From a virus, in the IMG/VR virus record IMGVR_UViG_3300030098_005634, positions 1-38,633 of that record: DNA of 38,633 bases; one strand, written 5' to 3'. The notes beneath the pieces were generated by a model, which made no database searches, was not told where the DNA came from, and saw nothing but the letters and a program-made list of their open reading frames with translations. Shown piece after piece: positions 32,104-38,633 of the stretch. Within the stretch, counting starts at the first letter, position 1, and every line of letters begins with the position of its first letter. The position numbers and the translations under genes were made by a program.

Positions 32104-32276
32104 TGTTGGACTTGTGTTGGACTTATTTGTAAGTCGTTGATAATCATGGCGGAGCGGACGGGACTCGAAACCGTCATAAATGAAACAGTCTGAAACAATT
32201 TGCACTGTTTTTAAAGGGTTTGAAAAAGTCGTGAAACAATTTGAAACGGTTTGAATGTTGGATTTTTGTTGGACTT
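32104..32276. other. attP: Phage attachment site (attP) with tRNA-derived core and paired arm sites
   Basis: The core 32147-32169 reads, on the minus strand, TTCGAGTCCCGTCCGCTCCG then CCA: T-loop, T-stem 3' arm, acceptor 3' strand, G73 and CCA of a tRNA gene. Identity to a proper T-stem ends just beyond (a G to T change at 32170), as expected where phage sequence starts. TGTTGGACTT pairs stand on the left (32104-32113, 32115-32124) and TGTTGGAYTT pairs on the right (32256-32265, 32267-32276), each 11 bp apart. Core, paired arms and the integrase 24 bp away form a classical attP. G73 suggests tRNA-Ser, uncertain. Confidence 0.85.
32181..32255. repeat. TGAAAC repeats between attP core and integrase
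   Basis: TGAAACAGTCTGAAACAATT (32181-32200), GTGAAACAATTTGAAACGG (32231-32249) and nearby variants form imperfect direct repeats. Reverse complements occur at 24392-24438. They may bind Xis or a second directional protein. Confidence 0.55.
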
Positions 32277-32278
32277 TT

Positions 32279-32286
32279 TCTGTCAG
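32279..32286 (+). promoter_or_regulatory. Operator copy 5 (TCTGTCAG) before int
   Basis: TTTTTCTGTCAGG ends 14 bp before the integrase ATG. It keeps the CTGTCAG core but the 3' arm is GGTTTTTT rather than AAAAA, the weakest of the six copies. Confidence 0.5.
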
Positions 32287-32299
32287 GTTTTTTATTGGC

Positions 32300-33514
32300 A
32301 TGACCATGGGCAAGGATCAAGCAGCTGCAGTTGTGAAGTCGGGCAATGTTTCTATCCCTATTTACTTTGTCCCGTCAAAAAACACTTATCGAGCGGTATG
32401 GGTAGAGGACAAGCGTAGGCGCAACATGCAAAAGCGCGACTTGGACATTCTAAAGGCCAAGGTCCGGAAGGTAGCCCAGCGGCTGTCCGGGGCGGTTGTG
32501 GAGGCGGCAAGTTTGTCGCCAGAAGACCAGTTGATCTTGGCCGAGATTCGGCGCCGTGGGATCTCTCTGAGCGATTTAGACCGCCTCAAGGGGCTTCCAG
32601 AACCAATCACGCTGGAGGAGGCCATAGACGAGTTCCTGGAGGCCGTAGCAGCTGACGTGACAGATTCTGAGAGGAACCAGCGAACGCTCAGAGGCCATTG
32701 CCGTAGCTTTGAAAAGGCAATCGGAAAAAAGAAATTGATCGGGCAGATTGCCCCCAAGCAGATCAACAAGTGGATTCGCTCGGGCAGCGTGTCTGGCAAA
32801 ACTCAGCACAATCGCCGCCGGTCTGTGATTACCCTGTTTCGCTGGTGCCGTAAAAACGAGATGCTCGACTCTGAACGTCTGACCGTTGCAGAGAAGACCG
32901 ACACGCCTAAGATAAAGAAGGCCGGCAGGAAGACCATCTGGACTCCCAGTGAGCTGAAGGCGATGCTGGAGAACTGCCGGGCCGACTACCTGCCTTGGCT
33001 CGTCATTTCCTGCTTCGCGGGCGTCAGGACAAACGAGTTGTGTCCAGAGCAACGCAAAGGTGTGGGCAAAGACCCCCTGCGCTGGGAGGACGTTAAGCTC
33101 GACTGGGATGCCCCTCACATCGAGATCCGACCGGAGACCAGCAAAACCGAAGACCGCCGGCTTATTCCAATTTGCCCTACCCTGCTGGCTTGGCTGCAGT
33201 TGCTTCACAAAGGCACAGGCCGCATCACGCCTTTAAAGAGTCCCTCCAGGCGGAATCACAACGAGCCCTCGATCACAGACGAGCTAGCGCGAGCTGCGGG
33301 GGTAGAAAAGTGGAAGGTCAATGCGAACCGGCACAGCTTTGGGTCATACCGCACTGCAATCACGAAGGATCTTGGTCTGGTCTCTTTGGAGATGGGCAAC
33401 TCTCCGCAAACGGTAAAAAGCCACTACTTGGAGGCTGTGAAGCAGTCTCAGGCTGAAGAGTATTTTGCCCTTACTCCGAGTGTCGTTAAGCGGACGTTGC
33501 AGGTTGTTGCTTAA
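32300..33514 (+). CDS. int: Tyrosine integrase, about 404 aa
   Basis: The catalytic domain has the Arg in CFAGVRTNE (about residue 241), Lys in RPETSKTEDRR (about 282), the N-x-x-R-H box NANRHSFGSYR (about 340; Asn replaces the usual first His) and the nucleophile Tyr in VKSHYLEAV (about 373). The middle (EEAIDEFLEAVAADVTDSER, CRSFEKAIG) is the SAM-like core-binding domain; the N-terminus contains an arm-type DNA-binding region (YFVPSKNTYRAVWVEDKRRR). The start is ATG 32300-32302 or 32306. The stop is followed at once by operator copy 6. Confidence 0.9.
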   Translation: MTMGKDQAAAVVKSGNVSIPIYFVPSKNTYRAVWVEDKRRRNMQKRDLDILKAKVRKVAQRLSGAVVEAASLSPEDQLILAEIRRRGISLSDLDRLKGLPEPITLEEAIDEFLEAVAADVTDSERNQRTLRGHCRSFEKAIGKKKLIGQIAPKQINKWIRSGSVSGKTQHNRRRSVITLFRWCRKNEMLDSERLTVAEKTDTPKIKKAGRKTIWTPSELKAMLENCRADYLPWLVISCFAGVRTNELCPEQRKGVGKDPLRWEDVKLDWDAPHIEIRPETSKTEDRRLIPICPTLLAWLQLLHKGTGRITPLKSPSRRNHNEPSITDELARAAGVEKWKVNANRHSFGSYRTAITKDLGLVSLEMGNSPQTVKSHYLEAVKQSQAEEYFALTPSVVKRTLQVVA

Positions 33515-33525
33515 TTCTGACAGAA
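33515..33525 (+). promoter_or_regulatory. Operator copy 6: TTCTGACAGAA, after int
   Basis: Starts directly after the integrase stop, 43 bp before the small HTH gene, and runs into AAAAATTG as in other copies. Confidence 0.55.
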
Positions 33526-33567
33526 AAATTGACCGCGTGACCAAGTCGCCAAACACTTGGGGCGGCG

Positions 33568-33744
33568 ATGAACGGATTTCAGCTCAAGCCGGTGTGGCAA
33601 CGAATAAAAAGGGCAGAAAAGACCTGCGACGTTTCTCGGATTACATTGTGGCGCTGGATTAAAAAAAGAGAGATTGACGTAATGCAGGTCGGCGGGGTCG
33701 TCTATGTAGACGTTGCCAGGTGGGTGCTGGAGGACGAGGGCTGA
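33568..33744 (+). CDS. Xis-like small HTH protein, 58 aa
   Basis: MNGFQLKPVWQRIKRAEKTC is followed by CDVSRITLWRWIKKREIDVM, a helix-turn-helix, and QVGGVVYVDVARWVLED, the wing, which match excisionase/MerR-like proteins. ATG 33568-33570 follows GGGGCGG. It lies just after int, where a recombination directionality factor is often encoded. The HTH gene at 22639 has a similar plan. Confidence 0.7.
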   Translation: MNGFQLKPVWQRIKRAEKTCDVSRITLWRWIKKREIDVMQVGGVVYVDVARWVLEDEG

Positions 33745-33800
33745 CTACCTCAGAGCCGGTAAGGCGGCTCCAGGGGCTATTGGGGGGGGGCGTGAGAAGG
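33745..33800. other. Short intergenic stretch between convergent gene ends
   Basis: Contains the inverted repeat GAGCCG-GTAAGG-CGGCTC (33752-33769) and a run of nine to ten G around 33781-33790. There is no U tract, so a terminator is not certain. Confidence 0.4.
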
Positions 33801-34010
33801 TTACTCTTTGCTCTCTTCCGCAATCGACTCAAACGCGCTGATCATAGCCCTCATGCCTGGGCTCATCTCCTGTTCCTCTTGAGCCTCCCGGCTTGCCTCT
33901 GCAAACCGCTTTGCGTCTTGGCCGTCGCCGTCAGTTGAGTTCAGGATTTCTCTCAAGGAACTCGGCAACTCCTGCCCGCTTCCTTGCTTTGGTGAGTTCT
34001 TTTCTGGCAT
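33801..34010 (-). CDS. Small acidic helical protein after the giant gene, 69 aa
   Basis: MPEKNSPKQGSGQELPSSLR, then REAQEEQEMSPGMRAMISAF, acidic and helical. ATG 34008-34010 lies within the last codons of the giant gene (overlap 80 bp). It would be the last gene of the late operon. No family recognised. Confidence 0.5.
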   Translation of the reverse strand: MPEKNSPKQGSGQELPSSLREILNSTDGDGQDAKRFAEASREAQEEQEMSPGMRAMISAFESIAEESKE

Positions 34011-37000
34011 TGCGTAAATTCCTTTTTGCTGTCGTTACTTTTCGGCCCGTTTGCCCGGCAAGAGCCTCAAGTTTTGTCACCGCGTTTTCAACTGCCCGGT
34101 GCTTTCGGATAAAGTTGAGGGAGCTTAGGCCCCTTCTATTAGCCTGTGCAAGCTGCGAAGCCGACATCTTTTGCCCCGGCGGGAAAAACGCATCAGCGGC
34201 TTGATCAAAGGAAGTCTTAATGGCGCCCGCGCCCTTTGTCCATCCAGCCTGATCCCATACATCCTTCTCCTTAAACCACATCAACGCTTGGAGATCGTCC
34301 GGGCTCATGCCCAGCTTGTCCGCAGCTCTTCTAAAGATTTCTTGCCCTAGCAAAAAGTCGGCATTGGAAACCCCTGTTTCGGATTTTGGCTGTATTCGCC
34401 ACTGCTTCACCTGGCCGGAATAAAGCCGGCGCCGCAAGTATCGAGCCGCCCATACGTCAATCGTTGCCGAGAGGCTGGACCCAAACAGGTTCATTGAGAA
34501 CTGAGGGGTCTTTGGGCTCAACTTGTCTTTTGCCCTTGGGCCTCTGACCTGCGTGAATTGTCCAGATAAAGCGCGAAAGACATGCGCCGAATTCATTCCA
34601 TACTTTGCGCCGTCAGCTCTACGAGGCTCCAAGTTGTAACGCTCAATCCACTTTTTGAGAAGCGCCTGTTGATCCATCCTCTTGGCCTGCCTTTTTCCAA
34701 TGATGCGCCGAGCAATCATTGTGTCTTTCAGCTTGCCGGAATCCGCAAGGTCAACGGCCTCTTGGAACCGCCGCAGCATCTTGTCAAACTTCCCTGCCTT
34801 GAATTGCCGGTAGGCGTCAAAGGCGTAAATAAAGTTTTGCTCTACGTCCGTGTTTGCGGAGGTGGCTCCAAGCAGGTCTGCAAACAATTCATGGTCTCCG
34901 GCCAAAGCGATTCTCAGTTTCTTTCGCATGCGAGAATACCAACCGATCCCGGAAGCGATCTCGGGGATATCCATTGCTTGCATCGCATCGGCCTCCAAAT
35001 CTGCCGCTGCAGCGTCAACCGCCCCGCTGTCTATCAGTTCGTCGATCCTCTCCCGGTCTTTTTTTGTTACATGGTAATGGAGCGAATCGTAGTCGGGCTT
35101 GGTTGTGTCTTGCGGAGGAGGAGCCTCTTGCTCTAGCGCCGGAGCGTGAAGCAAGTCATAGTCTACGGTTTCGTAGACCACCTTGTTGTCTTTCTTTTTT
35201 ACAGATCCATCCTCGTTCCGGGCTTCAACAATTGGCAGCGCGGTAGGGTCTTCCGGCATCCTCCAAATGTCGTCGCTCTTTAGATCAAACCGTTCCGACA
35301 GCGGGATCAGGTTGCCTTGTTCATCGTAGGTCGCAGGGAGGGTGCGTGCTGTGTCAACAAACTGATTCTGACCAACTTTGACGCCCTCTTTGGCTTTGAT
35401 TTTGGGTTCAATAAAAGAGTGCATTCCTTCATGGGCTTTCCAGATCCAGTGGTTTCCGCGAGAATCCTCTGTAAACCGCGTGGTAAAATAACCAGTTCCG
35501 TCGTCTCGAGCCATTGGAAATCTGGAGCGAACTTCAGCACTTATTTTTTTGCGATCTGCCACGGTTGGATTGCGGATCACCTCAACATCCCCTAGATAAA
35601 ATACTTCTCGGGGAAGAAGAGCCGCTTCATTTACCATCCTTTGAGCGGCTTCCATGTCCCCTGCCTCAACCGCCGCTCGATGGTCAGCATCTAGCTGCTC
35701 CGGCATCCTCCGGATGTCGTCGCTTTCTAAGTTAAACCGCTCAGACAACGGGATCAGGTTGCCTTGTTCATCGTAGGTGAATGGGTCGGCTGATTTGATC
35801 TGGTTGGGGTCAAAGACCGTTATTACATCTGCGTCAGGATGCGTAATATGCACTGAATCTTTTCCCTCTTTTCTAAACTGTGCAACGTCTTCTTCGTCCC
35901 ACTCAAAGTGCCGCCCCTCTTTCTCTCCGTCGATAATCTCGGGGTTATCAAATCGCACAAAATGCGTCCGGGTTTTAGAACCCCATGAGCGTGTCCAATC
36001 CTTGTTGGAGCTAAAGTAAGTGGGAGTTTCATAGACCGTAAATGAGTCGTCCTCCGTTGAGTGATAAAGTTTTTTGAGCCCTGCCTTTGCCGCAGCTTGA
36101 TCAACTAACGCTTGCCCAGCTTCAAAGTCTCCAGCTTGTTCCGCAGCCCGGTGGTCGGCGTCTAGCGGCTCCGGCATCCTTCGCCACTTAGGTGGACGCA
36201 TCTTGCGCCCTGGCGGACTGGTGAAGCGTGGGGATCTTACGCCCTTCTGTATTGGAGTTTGCGGGTCTCGCGCCATCCTCTTCCCTCTCTTTGTCACAAA
36301 TCCAAATCGTTCGTAGAACTGTTTAAGTTTTTCTTTGGATGGCCCCCCCACGAACTCTTCCACATCAAGAGTAATTCGCGTGCCAGTCGCGTCTGCGATT
36401 TCACCAAGGCGGGTCATGATTGCGCTACCCACGCCTTGTTGTCGCAAACTTGGAGCCACCTTAATTATGTCAAGATGAACAGTCTTCCCGCTTGTCGCTC
36501 TAATGTCTATCGCTTCAGACCCCGATGCTGATGAAGAGCGCTGGCGTTCCCTTCCCGTGTGCAGAAGATTTGTGGGCAATTCTGTAGTCTCTGCTTCATA
36601 GACAGACATAAAGGCTTGGGCAGAACTTTCCTTCCCCTCCGGCATCCTCCGGATGTCGTCGCTCGGCCCAAACCGTTCAGACAAGGGAATCAGGTTGTTT
36701 TGCTCGTCGTAGGTGACGGGGTCGGCAGACTTAACGGTTTTGAGATTCATTATAGCGTAGCTGTCTACTCCTTCTCCCTCGTCTAGAATTACAGCATCGT
36801 ATTCTCCCGTCCTTAAAATATCAGCCGCTTCATTTCTAGGGTCATCAAACAGCATCCAGGTGCTATCAACGTCCGGATCAAAAAGTCGGGGCTTATCAAC
36901 CCAGGGACGACCTGCATCCCATGCCCCACGCGAATTAAACTCTTTTATTAAAAGTTGAAGCTCTGCGCTGTTTGTTTTCTTTCTTAAATCAGCAATTTTG

Positions 37001-38633
37001 TTTTTAGGAAAAAAGTAATAGGGTTTGACCGGACCATACCCCTCGGCATACTTTCTATCTTTTTCCGTTACAAAATAAGCAGCACCTCCGGATCCTTCGT
37101 AAAATCCTTCTTTTGCGATGTCTTTGTGTCCGAAGCTGCCGTGCAAAAGAGCAATTCCCCCCGCCTTTACCGCAGCGTCATCGACCATCCTTTGGGCAGC
37201 TTCAAGGTCTCCAGCCTCAACCGCCGCCCGGTGGTCAGCGTCTAGCTGCTCCGGCATCCTCCGGATGTCCCCTTCTGGCGCCCTCTGAACTTCAGATAGC
37301 GGGCGGCCCGTTAACGTGAATCCTTCGGTTCCTGGCCCTCCGAGCTGTCGCCCTGGCTCCCCGAATTCTCTTGCTGCGAAGCTGTCGTAGACCCCCTGTA
37401 GACGGGCGCCGACCCGATCTGCCAGCCCCGCGAGTAAATCGGGTCGTCCGGTGCTGCGACTACGCGCAGCGATTTCTGCCGCATACGCTTCGCCGCTAGG
37501 GCTTGCTCGCTTAACTTCGCCATAGTCGGTGACAACATCCGTTGTTTTCCAGTTGTTATCAAGATAAAACGTGTCCGACGCATACTCCTTGTAATTAGGC
37601 GTCCCCAAAAGCTCTACTTGGTCGGCAAAAACATCGGTTCGGATTTGAGGAGTAACTGCTTCATTGAAGCCAAGGTGAACAAGGGAAAAGCCTTCTGGGT
37701 TGCCATAGAACGCGAAATCCTCGGCAGCAGCTGGCCCAAGCCCCGCCTCGTCCAGCGCGTTTATGATCCCGGTCATCACCTTTTTAACGCCTGCCTCGTC
37801 AAGCGCCGTGCCCACAAAGAAGTCAGCTGCTATTTTCTCGCCGTTAGAATTTGGCAAGTTACCTGCGACAGCCTCCTGCTTCATAAACAAGCCTCGCAGC
37901 AATGCATACAGCTCTGCGTCTTCTCGGGAACGGAATCCGCCAACTTGTTGCGCTGCATTTATTTCAATGCCGCCTTCCGTGTTGACGTAGACAGAAGGGG
38001 CCAAAGGGGCCAGCTTAACTTTTGTGTCAATTGCTCGACCAAAAGCATCGCCAAACTCTGGGTCGGCAATAGTTTCTAAAATGCTCTCCTCAAAATCTTG
38101 TCTTTGGGCCGGGCTAGCGGCATGAAGGTTTTGCAGCACGCCAGTATTCATGCCAGGCATGTTTTCCATGCTGACCACTGGCTCTGTTTCGCCAAAGAAC
38201 CGCTCATCTGCAGGCTCCGGCATCAAGTTGTCTCTCCACCTTTCTGGAATAAACGGGAGCCCTTTTTGTTGAGTAGGCGCAATTTGATTGATGCGATCAA
38301 GGCGCAGGCTCCTGACTGCCGGGCGCCCGGACGCCATTGGATTCTTTGCCTTGTGCTCCATGGAAAGCTTTCCAAGGACGCCGTTTAGAAAGTTGAGCTG
38401 GTTTGGCTTGGTGAATACCGCGCTGTTTGGGTCTTTGTTAACGTGATTCTCGGCCAACGTCATCACGTCGCGCATGATTGCTGCCGTTCCATCCGGGTAG
38501 AGTTTCTGGCCCAGCTTTGTCTGAGCAGCCTTCATGGCCCTCTGCTCAAGAAAATTCATGTCGATAATATCAAGAACGACATTCTTTGCCTTGGTCACTC
38601 TGATCTGGTAAACCGCCCCAGTAATTAACTCCC
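33931..38633 (-). CDS. Giant polyvalent protein, C-terminal part: ART-GNAT-ART modules and a glycosylase-like end (5' end off the right edge)
   Basis: Continuation of the gene that starts at 3247; open through the right edge, stop at 33931. In joined numbering: residues 1032-1477 are unrecognised. Residues 1478-1683 are an ADP-ribosyltransferase-like module (LLHGS, then GAAYFVTEKDRKYAEGYG). Residues 1683-1836 contain a GNAT acetyltransferase (VAPSLRQQGVGSAIM acetyl-CoA loop, then FYERFGF). Residues 1838-1995 are a second ART-like module (LYHST, then TYFSSNKDW). Residues 1995-2150 are a further polyvalent-type module (GNHWIWKAHEGMHSFI). Residues 2245-2500 hold a helical region (GATSANTDVEQNF, KTPQFSMNLFGSSLSATIDVW) like the helix-hairpin-helix glycosylase-like ends of polyvalent proteins. 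Modules are separated by repeats of IPLSERF, DDIRRMPE and LDADHRAA. Inferred role: multi-effector protein ejected into the host to protect or reprogram it. Catalytic residues of the ART modules are not certain. Confidence 0.8.
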   Translation of the reverse strand, partial: ELITGAVYQIRVTKAKNVVLDIIDMNFLEQRAMKAAQTKLGQKLYPDGTAAIMRDVMTLAENHVNKDPNSAVFTKPNQLNFLNGVLGKLSMEHKAKNPMASGRPAVRSLRLDRINQIAPTQQKGLPFIPERWRDNLMPEPADERFFGETEPVVSMENMPGMNTGVLQNLHAASPAQRQDFEESILETIADPEFGDAFGRAIDTKVKLAPLAPSVYVNTEGGIEINAAQQVGGFRSREDAELYALLRGLFMKQEAVAGNLPNSNGEKIAADFFVGTALDEAGVKKVMTGIINALDEAGLGPAAAEDFAFYGNPEGFSLVHLGFNEAVTPQIRTDVFADQVELLGTPNYKEYASDTFYLDNNWKTTDVVTDYGEVKRASPSGEAYAAEIAARSRSTGRPDLLAGLADRVGARLQGVYDSFAAREFGEPGRQLGGPGTEGFTLTGRPLSEVQRAPEGDIRRMPEQLDADHRAAVEAGDLEAAQRMVDDAAVKAGGIALLHGSFGHKDIAKEGFYEGSGGAAYFVTEKDRKYAEGYGPVKPYYFFPKNKIADLRKKTNSAELQLLIKEFNSRGAWDAGRPWVDKPRLFDPDVDSTWMLFDDPRNEAADILRTGEYDAVILDEGEGVDSYAIMNLKTVKSADPVTYDEQNNLIPLSERFGPSDDIRRMPEGKESSAQAFMSVYEAETTELPTNLLHTGRERQRSSSASGSEAIDIRATSGKTVHLDIIKVAPSLRQQGVGSAIMTRLGEIADATGTRITLDVEEFVGGPSKEKLKQFYERFGFVTKRGKRMARDPQTPIQKGVRSPRFTSPPGRKMRPPKWRRMPEPLDADHRAAEQAGDFEAGQALVDQAAAKAGLKKLYHSTEDDSFTVYETPTYFSSNKDWTRSWGSKTRTHFVRFDNPEIIDGEKEGRHFEWDEEDVAQFRKEGKDSVHITHPDADVITVFDPNQIKSADPFTYDEQGNLIPLSERFNLESDDIRRMPEQLDADHRAAVEAGDMEAAQRMVNEAALLPREVFYLGDVEVIRNPTVADRKKISAEVRSRFPMARDDGTGYFTTRFTEDSRGNHWIWKAHEGMHSFIEPKIKAKEGVKVGQNQFVDTARTLPATYDEQGNLIPLSERFDLKSDDIWRMPEDPTALPIVEARNEDGSVKKKDNKVVYETVDYDLLHAPALEQEAPPPQDTTKPDYDSLHYHVTKKDRERIDELIDSGAVDAAAADLEADAMQAMDIPEIASGIGWYSRMRKKLRIALAGDHELFADLLGATSANTDVEQNFIYAFDAYRQFKAGKFDKMLRRFQEAVDLADSGKLKDTMIARRIIGKRQAKRMDQQALLKKWIERYNLEPRRADGAKYGMNSAHVFRALSGQFTQVRGPRAKDKLSPKTPQFSMNLFGSSLSATIDVWAARYLRRRLYSGQVKQWRIQPKSETGVSNADFLLGQEIFRRAADKLGMSPDDLQALMWFKEKDVWDQAGWTKGAGAIKTSFDQAADAFFPPGQKMSASQLAQANRRGLSSLNFIRKHRAVENAVTKLEALAGQTGRKVTTAKRNLRNARKELTKARKRAGVAEFLERNPELN
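35225..37270 (-). repeat. Repeated linker units between modules of the giant protein
   Basis: A linker recurs at each module junction. The part encoding MPE-LDADHRAA...EAAQ lies at about 37190-37265, 36110-36180 and 35625-35710. The part encoding ADP-TYDEQ-NLIPLSERF-DDIRRMPE lies at about 36640-36725, 35700-35790 and 35250-35330. The copies are close at the DNA level: the word CTCCGGCATCCTCCGGATGT (plus strand) is intact at three junctions and slightly altered at the other two. They bracket ART1, GNAT, ART2 and the following module, so each domain sits in an interchangeable cassette. Confidence 0.85.
38445..38633. repeat. Right copy of the 189-bp terminal near-repeat
   Basis: Partner of 1-189, about 97 percent identical and in the same frame of the giant gene. 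It supports joining the two ends, which yields one uninterrupted reading frame from 3247 through the junction to 33931. Confidence 0.9.

Noticed and set aside
31979-32132. Plus-strand open frame running into the attP arm repeats
   Set aside because: The product has no recognisable pattern and its end is made of the TGTTGGACTT arm sites.
32147-32175. A tRNA gene
   Set aside because: Only the T-loop and acceptor 3' part are present, with a mismatch in the T-stem; there is no anticodon or D arm. It is an attachment core.
33775-33795. Poly-G run as a functional site
   Set aside because: A homopolymer of nine to ten G is a common sequencing or slippage feature and has no associated signal.

Overview
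The window is an essentially complete temperate tailed phage of podovirus type (about 38.4 kb of unique sequence). No host genes are present. It has one tRNA-derived attP next to a tyrosine integrase, all packaging, head and tail functions, a lysis cassette, a RecT recombination block and an ArdA anti-restriction operon. The two ends (1-189 and 38445-38633) are near-identical in-frame copies of the same piece of one gene, so the contig is most simply a circularly closing (or circularly permuted) genome opened inside its largest gene. The host cannot be fixed from sequence. Strong AGAAAGGA-type ribosome binding sites precede the capsid genes while other starts have only A-rich leaders; the linker motifs of the giant protein resemble those I associate with phages of Verrucomicrobiota and other environmental bacteria (low confidence).

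Layout. (1) Late leftward operon, 22041 down to 1 and on through 38633 to 33801: small terminase, a nuclease-like protein, small unknowns, large terminase, a split gene, a small HExxH protein, a metallophosphoesterase, portal, scaffold, SU10/DUF5309-type major capsid protein, a probable head decoration protein, a terminator, tail adaptor, tail nozzle, tail fibre, a GNAT-like small protein, two ejection-type proteins and finally a giant protein of about 2,586 residues. This order (portal, scaffold, capsid, adaptor, nozzle, internal virion proteins) is that of T7/P22-like podoviruses, with the giant protein in the slot of the injected internal virion protein. (2) 22.08-24.34 kb: HNH endonuclease, a divergent HTH gene, a 0.5-kb regulatory stretch rich in repeats, a VRR-NUC nuclease and a DUF3127 OB-fold protein. 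(3) 24.74-26.88 kb, rightward: lipoprotein, holin-like protein, membrane/coiled-coil protein, M15 peptidase endolysin and a lectin-like protein. (4) 28.74 down to 26.87 kb: early accessory operon with a winged-helix-like protein, a DUF3846-like protein, ArdA and three small genes. (5) 31.56 down to 28.90 kb: small basic protein, RecT, Cas4/RecB-like exonuclease and a DnaT-like replication protein. (6) 31.7-33.75 kb, rightward: RHH regulator, attP, integrase and an Xis-like HTH protein.

The most interesting content is: (a) the giant polyvalent protein, with a zinc peptidase motif, two ADP-ribosyltransferase-like modules, a GNAT acetyltransferase, a further module and a C-terminal DNA-glycosylase-like region, joined by repeated linkers; (b) a dispersed palindromic element, TTTCTGWCAGAAA, in front of six transcription units; (c) twin AACTAGCTAGTT palindromes at the ard operon promoter; (d) an attP whose core is the 3' end of a tRNA gene, bracketed by paired TGTTGGAYTT arm sites.
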